From: Gammaproteobacteria bacterium
GTDB lineage: Bacteria; Pseudomonadota; Gammaproteobacteria; SZUA-229
Direction: 5' to 3'
Assembly: GCA_015484935.1 (NCBI GenBank)
Contig: WFUQ01000166.1
Location: 1 to 5,687, forward strand
DNA: 5,687 nucleotides
Positions 1 to 5,687 of this stretch are shown piece after piece. The notes beneath the pieces are model-generated. The model did no database searches. It was not told the origin of the DNA and was given only the letters and a program-made list of their open reading frames with translations. A program made the position numbers and the translations under genes. Positions within the stretch are counted from its first letter, which is position 1; each line of letters opens with the position of its first letter.

Positions 1-19
1 ACAATTCCGTTCCGCCTGA
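1..19 (+). CDS. 3' end of an upstream gene, possibly a DUF58 protein
   Basis: Reading from base 2, the codons give Gln-Phe-Arg-Ser-Ala and then TGA at 17-19, two bases before the next ATG. This tight spacing matches the rest of the operon. In Bat operons of this layout the gene before the DUF4381 protein is normally a DUF58 protein, so that identity is inferred from order only; five residues cannot show it. A second possibility is the frame starting at base 3, which stays open to a TGA at 60-62 and would overlap the next gene by about 40 bases. The two-base gap makes the first reading more likely. Confidence 0.35.
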
Positions 20-21
20 GT

Positions 22-525
22 ATGAAACCGGCAGCGACAGCTATCGATCTTCCCCTGCGTGACATCCATCTACCGGAGCCGGTCTCATGGTGGCCGATTG
101 CACCCGGCTGGTGGTTATTACTGGCCGCCATCGTCATCGCCTGCCTCGTAATCTGGTTCATCAGGCGCAGCTGGAATAAACGACGAGTATTGCGTCAACT
201 CAAGGAACGCTTACAGACCATCAGAGATGACTTTGCAGAGGGCGCCACCGCTGCCGACACCGTAAGACAACTCTCTGTCCTGTTACGACGCGCCTGCATC
301 ACCTATTTCCCGCGTAGCGATGTCGCCAGTCTGACCGGCGATGCATGGCTGCAGTTTCTCGACAGTAAAAGCCGTGAGAAACGATTCAGTGAAGACATCG
401 GCAATCTGCTGATCAGCGCACCATATCAACCAGACAGTGAAATCGATAAGGCCGATATACAAACTTTGTTCGAACTGATCGAACGGGAACTGCAGCACTT
501 GCACCGACAAGGCAGGCTGCACTGA
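22..525 (+). CDS. DUF4381 domain-containing membrane protein of the Bat operon
   Basis: This 167-residue protein is recognised from the N-terminal signature LRDIHLPEPVSWWPIAPGWW (residues 12-31) and the later LLRRACITYFPRSDVASLTG stretch (87-106) followed by W109 and FLD (112-114). Both are hallmarks of DUF4381 proteins, which sit between DUF58 and BatA genes. One membrane helix spans about residues 30-47 and is followed at once by a basic cluster (RRSWNKRR, 48-55). By the positive-inside rule the short N-terminus is periplasmic and the alpha-helical body of about 120 residues is cytosolic. The molecular role is unknown; by location it could connect MoxR or DUF58 partners to the membrane VWA proteins, which is inference. 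ATG 22 is chosen because the family signature starts just after it; no strong Shine-Dalgarno is visible. The frame is open to the left edge, so an earlier start cannot be excluded. The next gene starts 4 bases after the stop. Confidence 0.9.
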   Translation: MKPAATAIDLPLRDIHLPEPVSWWPIAPGWWLLLAAIVIACLVIWFIRRSWNKRRVLRQLKERLQTIRDDFAEGATAADTVRQLSVLLRRACITYFPRSDVASLTGDAWLQFLDSKSREKRFSEDIGNLLISAPYQPDSEIDKADIQTLFELIERELQHLHRQGRLH

Positions 526-529
526 CGCT

Positions 530-1534
530 ATGCAACTCGACTCATTACAATTCGTCTGGCCCTGGGTATTCATCTGCCTGCCCCTGCCCTGGCTGGTCTA
601 TAGATTACTGCCTGCCGCTAGCGAACAGCAGGAAGCCGCACTCAAAGTGCCCTACATCGAGGATTTCGAGATCGCCAGCGAACAGCTCGGTAGAACACGC
701 AAAACGCTACCGGCAATATTGTTCGCACTGGCATGGCTGGCACTGTTGATAGCCGCCGCACGCCCGCAATATATCGGCGAAGCCATCGAACTACCGGTCA
801 GTGGACGTGACCTGATGATGGCGATCGACCTGTCCGGCAGCATGAAGACGCGTGACTTCATCATCAACGGCAAGGTCATCAACCGACTCGAAGCCACCAA
901 ACTGGTCGCCAGTGATTTCATCCAGCGCCGTGTCGGCGACCGCATCGGTCTCATCCTGTTCGGTGAACAGGCATATCTGCAATCACCGCTCACCTTCGAC
1001 CGGGTCACCGTCAACACCTTCCTGCTGGAAGCAGCGCTGGGACTGGCCGGTAGAAAAACCGCAATCGGTGATGCCATCGGTCTGACCCTGAAAAGATTAC
1101 GCGCAGACGATAACACTGCAGACGACTCGACGGCCAAGCAGCAGGTACTGATATTACTCACCGACGGCGAGAACACCGCCGGTGAACTCACCCCGATCAA
1201 AGCCGCCGAACTGGCGAAGCGACAGGGACTGAAGATATACACCATCGGCATCGGCTCCAACCGCAGGATGCAGGCCTTCGGCATGTCCTTATCGCAGAAC
1301 TATTCCGAGATCGACGAAGCCAGTCTGAAAAAAGTCGCCGAGATAACCGGGGGGCAATATTTCCGTGCGCGCAACACCAAAGAACTGGCGAAGATCTACC
1401 AGATACTCGACCAGCTGGAACCCGCCGAACGTGACACCCAGAGCTATCGCCCCACCCATGCCCTGTTCTACTGGCCGCTGGCGGTCGCTATCACACTGGC
1501 GGGTCTGCTCTCCCTGTCGAGGCGTGTGCGATGA
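530..1534 (+). CDS. batA: BatA-type von Willebrand factor A (VWA) membrane protein
   Basis: This 334-residue protein has the BatA plan: two N-terminal membrane helices (about 9-26 and 60-77), a VWA domain (about 93-300) and a C-terminal helix (about 312-329) ending in SRRVR. The MIDAS metal site is complete: D100, S102 and S104 in DLSGSM, T177 in the GRKTAIGDAIG segment, and D212 in LLTDGEN. The AARPQ sequence before the domain and the GGQYFRA sequence near its end are typical of the family. Basic residues between helices 1 and 2 (R25, R55, R57, K58) and after helix 3 put the VWA domain in the periplasm. Its only cysteine, C16, is in helix 1. VWA domains bind partner proteins through a divalent metal; the partner here is unknown, but BatB and BatD are candidates. 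No good Shine-Dalgarno is seen (AGG 13 bases upstream), so translation is probably coupled to the gene before. The gene overlaps the next by 4 bases (ATGA). Confidence 0.93.
   Translation: MQLDSLQFVWPWVFICLPLPWLVYRLLPAASEQQEAALKVPYIEDFEIASEQLGRTRKTLPAILFALAWLALLIAAARPQYIGEAIELPVSGRDLMMAIDLSGSMKTRDFIINGKVINRLEATKLVASDFIQRRVGDRIGLILFGEQAYLQSPLTFDRVTVNTFLLEAALGLAGRKTAIGDAIGLTLKRLRADDNTADDSTAKQQVLILLTDGENTAGELTPIKAAELAKRQGLKIYTIGIGSNRRMQAFGMSLSQNYSEIDEASLKKVAEITGGQYFRARNTKELAKIYQILDQLEPAERDTQSYRPTHALFYWPLAVAITLAGLLSLSRRVR
1519..1522 (+). promoter_or_regulatory. Ribosome binding site of the batB fusion gene
   Basis: GAGG lies inside the last codons of batA, 8 bases before ATG 1531. A second in-frame ATG at 1534 would have 11 bases of spacing. 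The better spacing and the ATGA overlap with the batA stop favour 1531. This is the clearest Shine-Dalgarno in the operon. Confidence 0.55.
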
Positions 1535-3375
1535 TGGAACAGTTTCACTTCCTCCGACCCGAATGGTTCTACGCCCTGATACCGGCATGCCTGTTGATGT
1601 GGTTCACCCTGAAACGCAGCCGCAGCAGTCAGAGCTGGAAAACCGTCTGCGATGCGCAACTGTTACCGCACGTACTGACTCACGCAGGTGGTAGACGCAG
1701 ACACTGGATAAGCTGGCTACTGTTCATCAGTAGCGTACTCGCCATCACCGCCGGTGCCGGCCCGGTGTGGGAAAAATTACCACAACCGGTATTCCGTGAT
1801 CAGTCTGCACTGGTCATCGCGCTGGATCTGTCGCAGTCGATGGACGCGACCGATATCAAACCGTCACGCCTGTCACGTGCACGGCTGAAATTACTCGACA
1901 TCCTCAAGCTCAGGAAGACCGGACAGACCGCCTTGCTGGTCTATGCCGCCGATGCCTTCGTGGTCGCCCCGCTGACCGATGATACCGGCACTATCAAACA
2001 TCTGACCTCGACACTGGAAACCGGTCTGATGCCGGCGCAGGGTAGCAACACCATCAAGGCGATCGATAAAGCCAGTGAATTATTGCAACAGGCAGGCAGC
2101 ACCAACGGCCATATCATCCTGATAAGCGATGGCATCCGGGAATCACAGATAGACCAGATCAGCCGCGCCCTGCCCACCGGAACCCGCTTATCTATCCTCG
2201 GTATCGGCACCACTGACGGTGGACCGATACCCCTCGCCAGTGGTTTTTTGCAGGACCGCTCCGGTGCGATCGTCATCCCCCGTCTGCAACCCGAACTGTT
2301 ACGCAAAGCTGCAGCAGCAGGCGGCGGCCGATATCGCAGCATGACCACCGACGACAGCGACATCACCGACCTGCTGGCGCTACTGGATTCTGAAGTCGAT
2401 ATGCAGGATGACCGACTCGATCTGACTGCCGATAGCTGGCGTGAACAGGGCCCGTGGCTGTTGTTATTGGTCATCCCGTTGGTGGCGCTCTATGCTCGCA
2501 AGGGCTGGTTATTAACCGCACTGATCTTCATCGTGCCGGTGCCCGATCAGGCATATGCCATCGAACTGGATGCGCTGTGGCAGACACATGACCAACAGGC
2601 GATGCAGGCATTCGAAAAAGGTGAGTTTGAAAACGCCGCCGAAAAATTTGAAAACAAAGACTGGAAAGCCAGTGCACTGTACCGGCAACAGGACTACCAG
2701 AAAGTGATCGAAACACTGGAGACAGCTGACGACAGTGACAGCTATTACAACCGTGCCAATGCGCAGGCGAAACTGGGGCAGTTACAACAGGCGATCGAAG
2801 CCTATGATCAGGCACTGGCACTCGACCCCGATAACGAAGACGCCGCCTACAACAAAAAACTGGTCGAAGATGCCTTGCAACAACAGCAGTCACAACAACA
2901 ATCGGATCAATCATCGGATCGGCAAGACGACCGGCAACAAGATGATCAGCAACAGGACCAGCAGTCATCTGAAAATAACCAAAGTGATTCGCAGCAACAG
3001 TCTGATCAGCAATCGGATCAGCAGTCGGACCAACAAGATAGCCAGCAGTCTGAACAACAGTCATCCGATGATGCACAGCAGAATAAAGATTCACAACAGG
3101 ACGAATCCCGATCCGCCGATCAGGAACAGGACAACAAACAGGATCAGGCCGAGGCACAGCAGGCTGAGAAAGAACCGTCACAACAACAGCAGGAAGCTGA
3201 ATCTGCTGCGCAGAAGCAGGCTGAACTTTCTGATGAAGACGCTGACGAACAGGAACGGGCGACCGAGCTATGGCTGCAACGTATCCCGGATGACCCCGGT
3301 GGACTGATGCGACGCAAATTTTTATACCAGTACAAACAACGTGCACAACCGGCACCAAGCGAACAACCGTGGTAG
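1531..3375 (+). CDS. batB: BatB-BatC fusion: VWA domain plus TPR and Gln-rich tail
   Basis: This 614-residue protein joins a BatB-type VWA protein to a BatC-type TPR protein. Membrane helices lie at about 12-27 and 59-76. The VWA domain (about 90-295) has a complete MIDAS: D99, S101 and S103 in DLSQSM, T174 in GSNT, and D200 in ISDG. Two more hydrophobic segments (309-321 and 326-338) are separated by the basic loop ARKG. The second ends in AYA (341-343), resembling a signal-peptidase site. The TPR part begins with the family motif DQQAMQAF (354-361) and includes a clear TPR at about 402-437 (YYNRANAQAKLGQLQQAIEA). Residues 450-563 are a Gln/Ser/Asp-rich tract. The C-terminal cap WLQRIPDDPGGLMRRKF (581-597) is a conserved ending of these fusions. 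By charge, the VWA and TPR parts are both periplasmic. The two cysteines (C20, C40) lie in helix 1 and the following cytosolic loop. It probably works with BatA and BatD as an envelope complex, which is inferred from operon order and family. Confidence 0.93.
   Translation: MMEQFHFLRPEWFYALIPACLLMWFTLKRSRSSQSWKTVCDAQLLPHVLTHAGGRRRHWISWLLFISSVLAITAGAGPVWEKLPQPVFRDQSALVIALDLSQSMDATDIKPSRLSRARLKLLDILKLRKTGQTALLVYAADAFVVAPLTDDTGTIKHLTSTLETGLMPAQGSNTIKAIDKASELLQQAGSTNGHIILISDGIRESQIDQISRALPTGTRLSILGIGTTDGGPIPLASGFLQDRSGAIVIPRLQPELLRKAAAAGGGRYRSMTTDDSDITDLLALLDSEVDMQDDRLDLTADSWREQGPWLLLLVIPLVALYARKGWLLTALIFIVPVPDQAYAIELDALWQTHDQQAMQAFEKGEFENAAEKFENKDWKASALYRQQDYQKVIETLETADDSDSYYNRANAQAKLGQLQQAIEAYDQALALDPDNEDAAYNKKLVEDALQQQQSQQQSDQSSDRQDDRQQDDQQQDQQSSENNQSDSQQQSDQQSDQQSDQQDSQQSEQQSSDDAQQNKDSQQDESRSADQEQDNKQDQAEAQQAEKEPSQQQQEAESAAQKQAELSDEDADEQERATELWLQRIPDDPGGLMRRKFLYQYKQRAQPAPSEQPW
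2878..3219 (+). repeat. Low-complexity CAA/CAG-rich tract coding for a Gln/Ser/Asp tail
   Basis: This is the part of the fusion gene coding for residues 450-563. Of 114 residues, 46 are Gln, and most of the rest are Ser, Asp, Glu, Asn and Ala. The most regular part is 3001-3060, with a 12-base period reading as Ser-Asp-Gln-Gln and variants. CAA and CAG, and TCT, TCG, TCA and AGC, are mixed freely. The peptide repeat is therefore better kept than the DNA repeat, which argues against a very recent slippage expansion. Similar Gln-rich tails are common between the TPR and the C-terminal cap in this family, but their length varies. Confidence 0.85.
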
Positions 3376-3416
3376 CGTGATGCATACCTCGGCACTGTGC
3401 ACATTCACCATGATAT

Positions 3417-3421
3417 GAGAG
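3417..3421 (+). promoter_or_regulatory. Weak ribosome binding site favouring ATG 3424 of batD
   Basis: GAGAG lies just before ATG 3424 (GAG ends 4 bases before the ATG). It is the only purine-rich Shine-Dalgarno-like stretch near the three candidate in-frame starts: GTG 3397, ATG 3415 and ATG 3424. Spacing is shorter than ideal, so support for 3424 is modest. Confidence 0.35.
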
Positions 3422-3423
3422 CT

Positions 3424-5118
3424 ATGACCAGAACCAACACGACCAGATTATTCCTGTTCACACTCGGCTGGCTGCTGCTGTTCGTCAGCACATCTGTCCC
3501 GGCTGCCACTATCACCGCATCTATCGATCGCAATCCGGTCAGCATCGATGAATCATTCAACCTGCGGCTGAAAGCCAAAGGGTCGGTCGATGCTGATCCC
3601 GATCTGACTCCGCTGCGCAAGGACTTCGATGTCATCAGCACCAGTCAGAGCAGCAGCATGAATTACATCAATGGCAACTTCAGTCGTGAAGCAGTGTGGA
3701 ACATCACACTCATCAGTAAAGCAGTCGGTATCTTCACCATCCCGTCGATCGCGTTCGGTAAAGACAGCAGTCCGTCTATCCGCATCACCGTGAACGATGC
3801 CGGCACACCGACCACGGGCAAGGCCGATCGCTCGCTGTTCCTGGAAGTCGAGACCGACACAAAAAAGACATGGGTGCAATCCCAGATCCTCTACACCATC
3901 CGCCTGTTCAGAAATGTCACCATCAGCAATGCCTCACTGAGTCAACCTGAGACCAGCGATGCCGATGCCATCATCGAACAGCTCGGTGATGATGTGTCCT
4001 ATGAAGCCTTCCGCAATGGTGTCCGTTATGATGTAATCGAAAGACGTTATGCCATCTTCCCGCAACACAGCGGTCAGTTGCAGATCAACCCCATCCGCTT
4101 CGAAGGTCGTCTGGGTGGCAGACGCTCCATGTTCGATGCCTTCAATACCGGCGGCAAGATAAAACGCAGTCGCTCGAAACGCTTACTGGTCGATATCGAC
4201 CCGATCCCGACCAATGCAGACAAACGACACTGGTTACCCGCCAGACAGGTCAGTCTGCATGAAGAGTGGTCTGCACCGACCGCAGATCTGCAAGCAGGCG
4301 AACCGGTCACCCGCACCATCACCATACAGGCAGAAGGCATGATGGCGAATTTCCTGCCGGACATCACGCCGACTGAACATGACAGCATAAAACAGTACCC
4401 GGACCAGCCACTCACTGAAAACAAGATCGGCAAGACCGGGGTGGTCGCCAGCAAGCGCATCAAGATCGCCATGATCCCATCTGTCGCCGGTCGTTACACC
4501 TTGCCCGAAATAAAACTGCCCTGGTGGAACAGTCAGACCGGCAGACAGGAAGTCAGTATCATCCCGGCACAGACCATCACGGTGAGCGGCAGCACGACCA
4601 CATCCAACACCAACCCGCCCGCTGCTGAACCAATTGTCGAGGAGCCGGTTTCCAGTGACGCAAGCAGCACTACGGCCGGTACGGTCGTTCAGGTCGATGC
4701 CGGCTACTGGCCCTGGATCAGTCTGTTTTTTGCCGGTGCCTGGGTGCTCACACTCATCCTGTTATTCCGGTCACGCTCCAGTGATACCGGCGCGAGCAGA
4801 CCGATGCCACTCAAAAAATTACAGGCGGCGGTGTTGCAACAGTGCGCAGCCAATGATGCTCCCGCCTGCAAAGATGCCTTGCTCGACTGGGCAAAAGCAG
4901 CTTTCCCGGAACAGCGGATACATAATCTGATGGACATCGTGCCGCAGGTCGATGAAGCGTTCGCACATGCCATCCGTGAACTCAACTCGGCACTGTATGG
5001 TGACCATGCCGCGCAATGGCAAGGTACAACGCTGGCAGACGCACTCAAAAACAGGCAGCCCAAATCACAGTCGGATAGACAGGACGACCTGATCGAACCG
5101 CTGTACAGAAGTATGTAG
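3424..5118 (+). CDS. batD: BatD family protein (oxygen tolerance), secreted and membrane-anchored
   Basis: From ATG 3424 the product has 564 residues. A Sec signal peptide (R3 and R8, hydrophobic core about 9-23, VPAA near 25-28) leads into a large beta-sandwich-rich periplasmic region. Family hallmarks are TWVQSQILYTIRLF (149-162), SGQLQINPIRFEGR (216-229) and LPEIKLPWWN (360-369). A Thr/Ser/Pro-rich linker precedes one membrane helix (about 428-448), followed by the basic FRSRS and a cytosolic domain of about 115 residues. The only cysteines, C474 and C482, are in that cytosolic part. BatD closes Bat operons and is thought to act with the VWA proteins in envelope stress tolerance; its biochemical role is not known. 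The frame is open from GTG 3397, giving 573 residues. ATG 3415 and ATG 3424 give more normal signal peptides, and only 3424 has a purine-rich stretch ahead. It starts 48 bases after the batB stop. Confidence 0.9.
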   Translation: MTRTNTTRLFLFTLGWLLLFVSTSVPAATITASIDRNPVSIDESFNLRLKAKGSVDADPDLTPLRKDFDVISTSQSSSMNYINGNFSREAVWNITLISKAVGIFTIPSIAFGKDSSPSIRITVNDAGTPTTGKADRSLFLEVETDTKKTWVQSQILYTIRLFRNVTISNASLSQPETSDADAIIEQLGDDVSYEAFRNGVRYDVIERRYAIFPQHSGQLQINPIRFEGRLGGRRSMFDAFNTGGKIKRSRSKRLLVDIDPIPTNADKRHWLPARQVSLHEEWSAPTADLQAGEPVTRTITIQAEGMMANFLPDITPTEHDSIKQYPDQPLTENKIGKTGVVASKRIKIAMIPSVAGRYTLPEIKLPWWNSQTGRQEVSIIPAQTITVSGSTTTSNTNPPAAEPIVEEPVSSDASSTTAGTVVQVDAGYWPWISLFFAGAWVLTLILLFRSRSSDTGASRPMPLKKLQAAVLQQCAANDAPACKDALLDWAKAAFPEQRIHNLMDIVPQVDEAFAHAIRELNSALYGDHAAQWQGTTLADALKNRQPKSQSDRQDDLIEPLYRSM

Positions 5119-5141
5119 CAAGCACACCATCCTCGACCCGG

Positions 5142-5190
5142 CATGAATATTCAGTCCGCTGTACCGTCTATCCTGAACACGAATATTTGG
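5142..5190 (+). repeat. Pair of imperfect 13-base direct repeats around GAATATT
   Basis: The sequences at 5142-5154 (CATGAATATTCAG) and 5178-5190 (CACGAATATTTGG) match at 10 of 13 positions and lie 36 bases apart, start to start. The first contains the 8-base palindrome GAATATTC (5145-5152). They lie between the batD stop and the candidate promoter of the transporter gene, and the second overlaps that promoter's -35 region. They could be binding sites for a regulator; chance is not excluded, since the shared core is only 7 bases. Confidence 0.35.
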
Positions 5191-5216
5191 TCAGGCCCGC
5201 TACGAATAGTTATACT
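5187..5216 (+). promoter_or_regulatory. Candidate sigma70 promoter for the YeeE/YedE-family gene
   Basis: A good -10 box, TATACT (5211-5216, five of six consensus bases), lies 18 bases after a weak -35 box, TTGGTC (5187-5192, matching mainly in TTG). Transcription would start near 5223 and leave a leader of about 45 bases before ATG 5270. A separate promoter here fits the 151-base gap after batD and the change of function. It suggests the transporter gene is not simply part of the Bat operon, although no clear terminator separates them. Confidence 0.5.
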
Positions 5217-5229
5217 ACCCCGCTATTCG
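5203..5229. repeat. Inverted repeat flanking the -10 box (possible operator)
   Basis: CGAATAG at 5203-5209 is matched by its exact reverse complement CTATTCG at 5223-5229. The arm centres are 20 bases apart, about two helical turns, and the 13-base spacer contains the -10 box TATACT. This geometry would suit a dimeric repressor that blocks the promoter. The spacing and lack of a T-run make an intrinsic terminator unlikely. Seven-base arms can arise by chance, so this is a candidate only. Confidence 0.4.
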
Positions 5230-5258
5230 ATATCGGTTTCACCAGACACACTACGTAC

Positions 5259-5261
5259 AGG
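5259..5261 (+). promoter_or_regulatory. Ribosome binding site of the YeeE/YedE-family gene
   Basis: AGG ends 8 bases before ATG 5270, a normal spacing for a short Shine-Dalgarno. It supports this ATG as the start, which also gives a sensible N-terminus ahead of the first conserved cysteine motif. Confidence 0.45.
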
Positions 5262-5269
5262 TTTTTATC

Positions 5270-5687
5270 ATGAGCTTCGAATCATTCGCTGACGGTTTTT
5301 CATTTTTTCTCTGGGCCTCTTTTGCGCTTGCCGTCGTACTGGGCGCAGTCGTCAACAAGACCAATTTCTGCACCATGGGCGCTGTTTCCGACATGGTCAA
5401 TATGGGCGACCATGGCCGCTTCCGCGCATGGTTGCTGGCGATCGCCACTGCCATGCTGGGTGTTACCATCCTCGAATATATGGGGCTGACTGATCTCAGT
5501 GCCACCTTCCCGCCCTATCGAGACAGTACCCTGCTGGTGGCAGAAAACCTGTTCGGTGGTTTCCTGTTCGGAATCGGTATGACTCTGGGTAGCGGCTGCG
5601 GCAACAAGACCCTGATACGTGTCGGTGGTGGCAATCTGAAATCGATCTTCGTGTTCGCCGTCATCGCGGTAATCGCCTATTACATGC
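5270..5687 (+). CDS. YeeE/YedE family (DUF395) sulfur-transport membrane protein, 5' part
   Basis: The gene runs off the right edge; 139 codons are present. Two family hallmarks are visible: NFCTMGAVSDMVNMGD (residues 32-47, with C34) and FGIGMTLGSGCGNKTLIRVG (100-119, with C110). Hydrophobic helices lie at about 11-28, 53-68, 94-106 and 124-138. YeeE/YedE (TsuA-like) proteins are inner-membrane channels with an internal repeat; characterised members take up thiosulfate, with conserved cysteines lining the path. C34 and C110 probably correspond to two of these, while any further ones would lie beyond the window. The substrate in this organism is not shown; thiosulfate or another sulfur compound is an inference from the family. 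Such genes are often next to TusA- or DsrE-like sulfur carriers, which could be looked for downstream. The gene has its own candidate promoter and flanking repeats. Confidence 0.88.
   Translation, partial: MSFESFADGFSFFLWASFALAVVLGAVVNKTNFCTMGAVSDMVNMGDHGRFRAWLLAIATAMLGVTILEYMGLTDLSATFPPYRDSTLLVAENLFGGFLFGIGMTLGSGCGNKTLIRVGGGNLKSIFVFAVIAVIAYYM

Noticed and set aside
652..1284. Minus-strand open frame of 210 codons inside batA
   Set aside because: It is a shadow of the strongly supported VWA coding region, with a Ser/Arg-rich product and no family features.
3001..3060. Short-period repeat as a CRISPR-like or mobile-element repeat
   Set aside because: The 12-base period is in frame with Ser-Asp-Gln-Gln codons, has no unique spacers and sits inside an intact reading frame. 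It is protein-level low complexity.
2735..3307. Plus-strand open frame of 190 codons in another frame of the Gln-rich region
   Set aside because: It is rich in Asn, Arg, Ser and Thr because CAA/CAG repeats are read out of frame (AAC, AGC, ACA). The batB frame has the conserved TPR and the C-terminal cap and is clearly the real one.
2528..3385. Long open frame of 285 codons on the minus strand
   Set aside because: It lies entirely opposite the TPR/Gln-rich part of the batB fusion. CAA and CAG codons read as TTG and CTG on the other strand and rarely give stops, so the opening is a composition effect. The product is Val/Pro/His-rich with no recognisable domain.
3397..3423. GTG 3397 as the start of batD
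   Set aside because: It has no Shine-Dalgarno and would add a His-rich stretch (MHIHHDMRA) before the signal peptide. ATG 3424, or ATG 3415, gives a more usual leader, though the point is not settled.
5172..5195. CCTGA...TCAGG inverted repeat after batD as an intrinsic terminator
   Set aside because: The stem is only 5 base pairs with a 14-base loop and no run of T follows. It overlaps the candidate -35 box. I see no convincing terminator in this intergenic region.

Overview
The window holds most of a Bat (Bacteroides-aerotolerance-type) MoxR/VWA operon on the + strand, followed by the start of a separate gene for a YeeE/YedE-family sulfur-compound transporter. Codon choice is moderately GC-rich. 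The gene order DUF4381 - BatA - BatB fused to a TPR module - BatD is the form usual in Gammaproteobacteria, so I infer a gammaproteobacterium. The YeeE/YedE transporter would suit an organism with reduced-sulfur metabolism, but one partial gene does not prove that.

Layout: bases 1-19 are probably the last codons of an upstream gene, which in this operon type would be a DUF58 protein preceded by a MoxR AAA+ ATPase; neither is in the window. Next come a DUF4381 membrane protein (22-525), BatA (530-1534), a BatB-BatC fusion (1531-3375) and BatD (about 3424-5118). Spacing is +4, -4 and +48 bases with no terminator between genes, so this is one transcription unit. A roughly 150-base intergenic region follows. 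It has no clear intrinsic terminator, but it has a candidate sigma70 promoter whose -10 box lies between the arms of an inverted repeat. The YeeE/YedE-family gene starts at 5270 and runs off the right edge.

How the genes fit together: both VWA proteins keep all the residues of the metal-ion-dependent adhesion site (MIDAS), so both look able to bind ligand. Charge distribution around the membrane segments places the two VWA domains, the TPR/Gln-rich tail and the beta-sandwich part of BatD in the periplasm. The DUF4381 body and the BatD C-terminus would be in the cytosol, where a MoxR ATPase could act. All cysteines in these four proteins fall in predicted membrane or cytosolic parts, which agrees with that model. 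The general role of Bat systems (envelope stress, aerotolerance, MoxR-driven maturation of unidentified clients) is only partly understood.

I did not find a wholly new system. The most notable points are the signal-peptide-like fusion junction and the 40% glutamine tail of BatB, the cysteine-free periplasmic portion, and the operator-like repeats in front of the transporter gene.
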